Positions 6,266 to 8,222 of a stretch of 8,222 bases of DNA are shown in pieces. Position numbers and translations under genes: made by a program. Within the stretch, counting starts at the first letter, position 1. Every line of letters begins with the position of its first letter. Source of the DNA: CAZLLV01 sp964560325 (GTDB lineage Bacteria > Acidobacteriota > Thermoanaerobaculia > Multivoradales > DATKCC01); the NCBI GenBank assembly GCA_964560325.1, contig CAZLLV010000267.1, forward strand, positions 1-8,222, given 5' to 3'. Below the pieces are notes generated by a model. That model searched no databases. It was not told where the DNA came from and was given only the letters and a program-made list of their open reading frames with translations.

Positions 6266-6430
6266 GGGCGGCGGAAGGGACCCGGCGACGGGGGCTCTGA
6301 GCCCCGCGCGCTCCCGGCCGAGTCGGAAAGCACCAGCTCCCCGCCGCGGGGTGAAGCGCAGGCGCGAGCCAGAGCCATGGTGATCCGAGACGCTCGCGCC
6401 GTCCCCTCGCCGGGTCCCTTCCGCCGCCCC
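6266..6430. repeat. 165-bp foldback element with 22-bp perfect terminal inverted repeats and internal hairpins (REPIN/MITE-like)
   Basis: Bases 6266-6287 are the exact reverse complement of 6408-6429. The pairing continues inward by one A-T pair and, after a one-base bulge, four G-C pairs (6290-6293 with 6403-6406). Inside the arms are three further hairpins: GGGGCT/AGCCCC (6291-6305), CCCCG/CGGGG (6339-6351) and GGCGCGAGC/GCTCGCGCC (6361-6369 with 6392-6400). A 7-bp pairing GGCTCTG/CAGAGCC (6293-6299 with 6370-6376) is an alternative. The element ends three bases from the rtcB stop. No convincing gene lies in it. Its form resembles small non-autonomous intergenic repeats, but copy number cannot be judged from one window. 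Confidence 0.5.
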
Positions 6431-6432
6431 CT

Positions 6433-7875
6433 CTACCCTTTGACCACCCCCATCGGGCGGAGCTGAGCCACCTTGCGGCTGATCCCCGCGCGGTGGATCA
6501 CCTCGATCACGTCCTTCACGTCCTTGTACGCCTCCGGCATCTCCTCCGCCACGGTCGCCCGGCCGGCGGCCATCACCACCACCCCGCGCTCCTCCAGCTC
6601 CCGCTCCAGCGACCGGCCGCGGGCGTTCTTCTTCGCCTGGTGCCGGCTCATCCGCCGGCCGGCGCCGTGGCACGACGAGCCGAAGGTCTCCCGGTACGCC
6701 GCCTCGCTCCCCGCCATCACGTACGAGTAGCGCCCCATGTCGCCCGGGATCAGCACCGGCTGCCCCACCGCCCGGTACGGCTCCGGCGTTCCCTCGTGCC
6801 CCGGCGGGTAGGCGCGGGTCGCGCCCTTCCGGTGGACGCAGAGCCGCCGCTCCTTCCCGTCGACCTCGAAGGTCTCGAACTTCGCGATGTTGTGGCACAC
6901 GTCGTAGACCACGCCGACCGCCGCCTCGTCGGTCGAGATCCCCAGGCCGTTCGCCAGGCTCTCGCGCGCCCAGTGGGTCATCACCTGCCGGTTGGCGAAG
7001 GCGTAGTTGGCGGCCGCGGCCATGGCGCCGAGGTAGCGCTGCCCCTCCGGCGAGCGGATCGGCGCGCAGCAGAGCTGCTTGTCCGGCAGGTCGATGCCGT
7101 ACTTCGCCGCCGCCTTGACCATGACCTTCAGGTGATCGGTGCAGACCTGGTGGCCGAGCCCGCGCGATCCGGAGTGGATGAGCACGGTCACCTGGTCCTC
7201 GGTCAGACCGAAGGCGTCGGCGGCGGCGCGGTCGAAGACCTCGGCGACGTAGAGGATCTCGGCGAAGTGGTTGCCCGAGCCGAGCGTGCCGAGCTGGTTC
7301 GAGCCCCGTTCGAAGGCCCTCTCCGTGACGTCCTCCGGCGCCGCCCCCGGCAAGCAGCCCCCCTCCTCGAGCGTCGCCAGGTCGTCCGCCTCCCCGAACC
7401 CCGCCTCCACCGCCCAGGCGGCACCCCTCTCGAGCACCTCCCAGAGCCTCTCCTTCGACAACCGCAGGTCCCGCCGCGAGGCGCCGACGCCGGTCGGGAT
7501 CGCGTCGAAGAAGTGCTTCACGACCTCGCGCAGGCGGGGCTGGAGATCCTTCCGCTCGATACCGGTGCGCAGCAGGCGCACGCCGCAGTTGATGTCGTAG
7601 CCGACGCCACCCGGCGAGACCACACCGTCCTCCGCGTCCATCGCCGCGACCCCGCCGATCGGAAAGCCGTACCCCCAGTGGATGTCGGGCATGGCGATCG
7701 ACGCCTTCACGATCCCGGGCAGGTGCGCGACGTTCGCCACCTGCTGGAGGCTCTGATCCTGCCGGATCTCCTCCATCATCGGCCCCGAGGCGTAAACGAT
7801 CCCGTCCACCCGCATCCCCCCATGTCTCGGGATCCGCCAGCGGGTGTCGTCGATGCGTTCGATCTCGATGCTCAT
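6433..7875 (-). CDS. rtcB: RtcB, GTP- and Mn-dependent 3'-phosphate RNA ligase
   Basis: The product has 480 residues, the usual RtcB length. RtcB joins RNA 2',3'-cyclic phosphate or 3'-phosphate ends to 5'-OH ends through a guanylylated histidine, acting in RNA repair and, in archaea and animals, tRNA splicing. All signature residues are visible: Asp94 and Cys97 in GVGYDINCGVRL, Asn202 and His203 in GSGNHFAE, His234 in IHSGSRGLGH, His328 in CHNIAKFE, and His403 in SCHGAGRRMSRHQAKK, the expected GMP acceptor. The start at ATG 7875 gives MSIEIERIDDTRWRIP, which fits family N-termini; a GTG at 7905 would add 10 residues but has no better ribosome site, and no clear Shine-Dalgarno precedes either. 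No archease, RtcA or RtcR-type regulator gene is visible here. It is transcribed away from the right-edge gene and towards the CAP gene. Confidence 0.97.
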   Translation of the reverse strand: MSIEIERIDDTRWRIPRHGGMRVDGIVYASGPMMEEIRQDQSLQQVANVAHLPGIVKASIAMPDIHWGYGFPIGGVAAMDAEDGVVSPGGVGYDINCGVRLLRTGIERKDLQPRLREVVKHFFDAIPTGVGASRRDLRLSKERLWEVLERGAAWAVEAGFGEADDLATLEEGGCLPGAAPEDVTERAFERGSNQLGTLGSGNHFAEILYVAEVFDRAAADAFGLTEDQVTVLIHSGSRGLGHQVCTDHLKVMVKAAAKYGIDLPDKQLCCAPIRSPEGQRYLGAMAAAANYAFANRQVMTHWARESLANGLGISTDEAAVGVVYDVCHNIAKFETFEVDGKERRLCVHRKGATRAYPPGHEGTPEPYRAVGQPVLIPGDMGRYSYVMAGSEAAYRETFGSSCHGAGRRMSRHQAKKNARGRSLERELEERGVVVMAAGRATVAEEMPEAYKDVKDVIEVIHRAGISRKVAQLRPMGVVKG

Positions 7876-8179
7876 GAAATGACTTTCACGCAAACGGTCT
7901 GCCACGGGAAGACCCGGCGGGGTTGGTGGGCGAAGGTCGGTGGGGGATCTCGGGGCCGGGATCCTTCACCGATCCGTGGTGGTCCAGAGGGGCTCTTCTG
8001 CGACCGCAAGCTGAGGGGACGACGATCGCGGATTCCCCCACCCCAACCACCACCGAACGGAGGCCCGGGGCGCGGGGGGCGCACCCGGAGATGGGATGAG
8101 AAGGCCAACCCCCTCACGCAGTACCGTATGAGGGTCTGCAATCTGGTACGAGCTCGAGGGCTCAGAAAGGAGGCTGGCC
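7876..8179. mobile_element. Structured non-coding region, possible left end of an IS110-family element
   Basis: I see no convincing gene in this stretch. It must carry the rtcB promoter (minus strand), which I could not identify, and the leader of the right-edge gene. Secondary structure is abundant: GGTGGGGGA (7939-7947) pairs perfectly with TCCCCCACC (8034-8042), enclosing GGATC/GATCC (7959-7963 with 7971-7975). Nearer the right-hand start codon, CCCTCA/TGAGGG (8111-8116 with 8129-8134) competes with GTACC/GGTAC (8121-8125 with 8145-8149). If the right-edge gene is an IS110 recombinase, this would be the element's left end, which in some IS110 members encodes the bridge RNA. No element boundary can be placed, because IS110 elements generally lack clear terminal inverted repeats. 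Confidence 0.3.
8166..8173 (+). promoter_or_regulatory. Strong Shine-Dalgarno AAAGGAGG for the right-edge gene
   Basis: AAAGGAGG lies six bases before the ATG at 8180. It is the strongest ribosome binding site in the window and fixes the start of the truncated gene. Most other genes here have weak sites or none, so this may reflect a foreign (mobile) origin. Confidence 0.8.
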
Positions 8180-8222
8180 ATGAAGGAGCATAGCAAGGTG
8201 GAGCAGGCGGTGGGTTTGGACA
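8180..8222 (+). CDS. N-terminus of a protein cut by the window edge, probably IS110-family transposase/recombinase
   Basis: Only 14 codons are visible: MKEHSKVEQAVGLD, then the window ends. The short basic/polar lead followed by VGLD resembles the start of the DEDD (RuvC-like) domain of IS110-family transposases, where the Asp is the first catalytic acidic residue. Fourteen residues cannot prove the family; other RNase H-fold or sugar-kinase-like proteins can also begin with a hydrophobic strand ending in Asp. The frame is supported by the near-perfect Shine-Dalgarno just upstream. A long structured non-coding leader is also consistent with an IS110 left end. Confidence 0.5.
   Translation, partial: MKEHSKVEQAVGLD

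Noticed and set aside
6173..6898. Minus-strand frame of 241 codons crossing the CAP-rtcB gap into rtcB
   Set aside because: It lies in another frame of the rtcB coding strand, is Gly/Arg/Ala-rich with no domain, and runs through the hairpin-rich intergenic element.
6493..8193. A 566-codon open frame on the plus strand opposite rtcB
   Set aside because: It is rich in Arg, His, Val and Leu without a recognisable domain. The minus strand encodes an RtcB with every active-site residue intact, so this is a shadow frame.
7872..8196. Small minus-strand frames upstream of rtcB (89 and 76 codons)
   Set aside because: They are Pro/Arg/Ser-rich with no motif and no Shine-Dalgarno. They cross the structured leader and overlap the rtcB start or the right-edge gene.
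1..8222. CRISPR array, tRNA or rRNA genes
   Set aside because: I saw no regularly spaced repeats, no cloverleaf with tRNA consensus arms and no rRNA-like stretches on either strand. The CHAT protein has no CRISPR effector gene beside it.

Overview
This is a very GC-rich bacterial window with no RNA genes, CRISPR array or prophage genes that I can see. Two predicted lipoproteins, a leaderless-looking promoter and a secreted caspase-like CHAT protein behind an anti-sigma-like gene suggest a Gram-negative, probably environmental lineage. Acidobacteriota, for example Thermoanaerobaculia-like, is my best guess. This is inference from gene style, because there is no rRNA or marker gene to settle it.

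Layout from left to right. (1) 1-398 (+) is the C-terminal end of an unrecognised protein that looks like the extracytoplasmic part of an anti-sigma or sensor protein. It overlaps by ATGA with (2) 395-3409 (+), a 1004-residue predicted lipoprotein with a beta-rich PPC-like domain, a TPR array and a C-terminal CHAT caspase-like protease domain. (3) 3423-4091 (-) is a cysteine-free protein of unknown function with a glycine-rich tail. It converges on the CHAT gene with 13 bases between them and diverges from the next gene. (4) 4216-5589 (+) is a radical SAM/SPASM enzyme of the NirJ/AhbD/PqqE type with a C-terminal domain resembling PCP_red, the small domain of light-independent protochlorophyllide reductase subunit B. 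(5) 5647-6162 (+) is a small CAP/SCP-domain lipoprotein with a -10 box almost touching its start codon. (6) 6163-6432 is a convergent intergenic region packed with foldback structure: a stop-codon hairpin, a minus-strand G-quadruplex motif and a 165-bp element with 22-bp perfect terminal inverted repeats. (7) 6433-7875 (-) is rtcB, the GTP-dependent RNA ligase, with all metal and guanylylation residues present. (8) 7876-8179 is a structured non-coding stretch followed by a strong Shine-Dalgarno and the first 14 codons of a protein resembling the N-terminus of an IS110-family DEDD recombinase. The stretch could therefore be an IS110 left end, where bridge RNAs are encoded in some members.

How the genes work together: genes 1 and 2 are translationally coupled and probably form one envelope-associated signalling/protease module. 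Genes 3 and 4 share a 121-bp divergent control region that contains a perfect 12-bp palindrome, and may be functionally linked. The CAP lipoprotein, rtcB and the possible insertion element show no clear pathway link to each other. The strongest leads are the radical SAM-PCP_red fusion, the exported CHAT-TPR protein, the 165-bp foldback element and the possible bridge-RNA region at the right edge.
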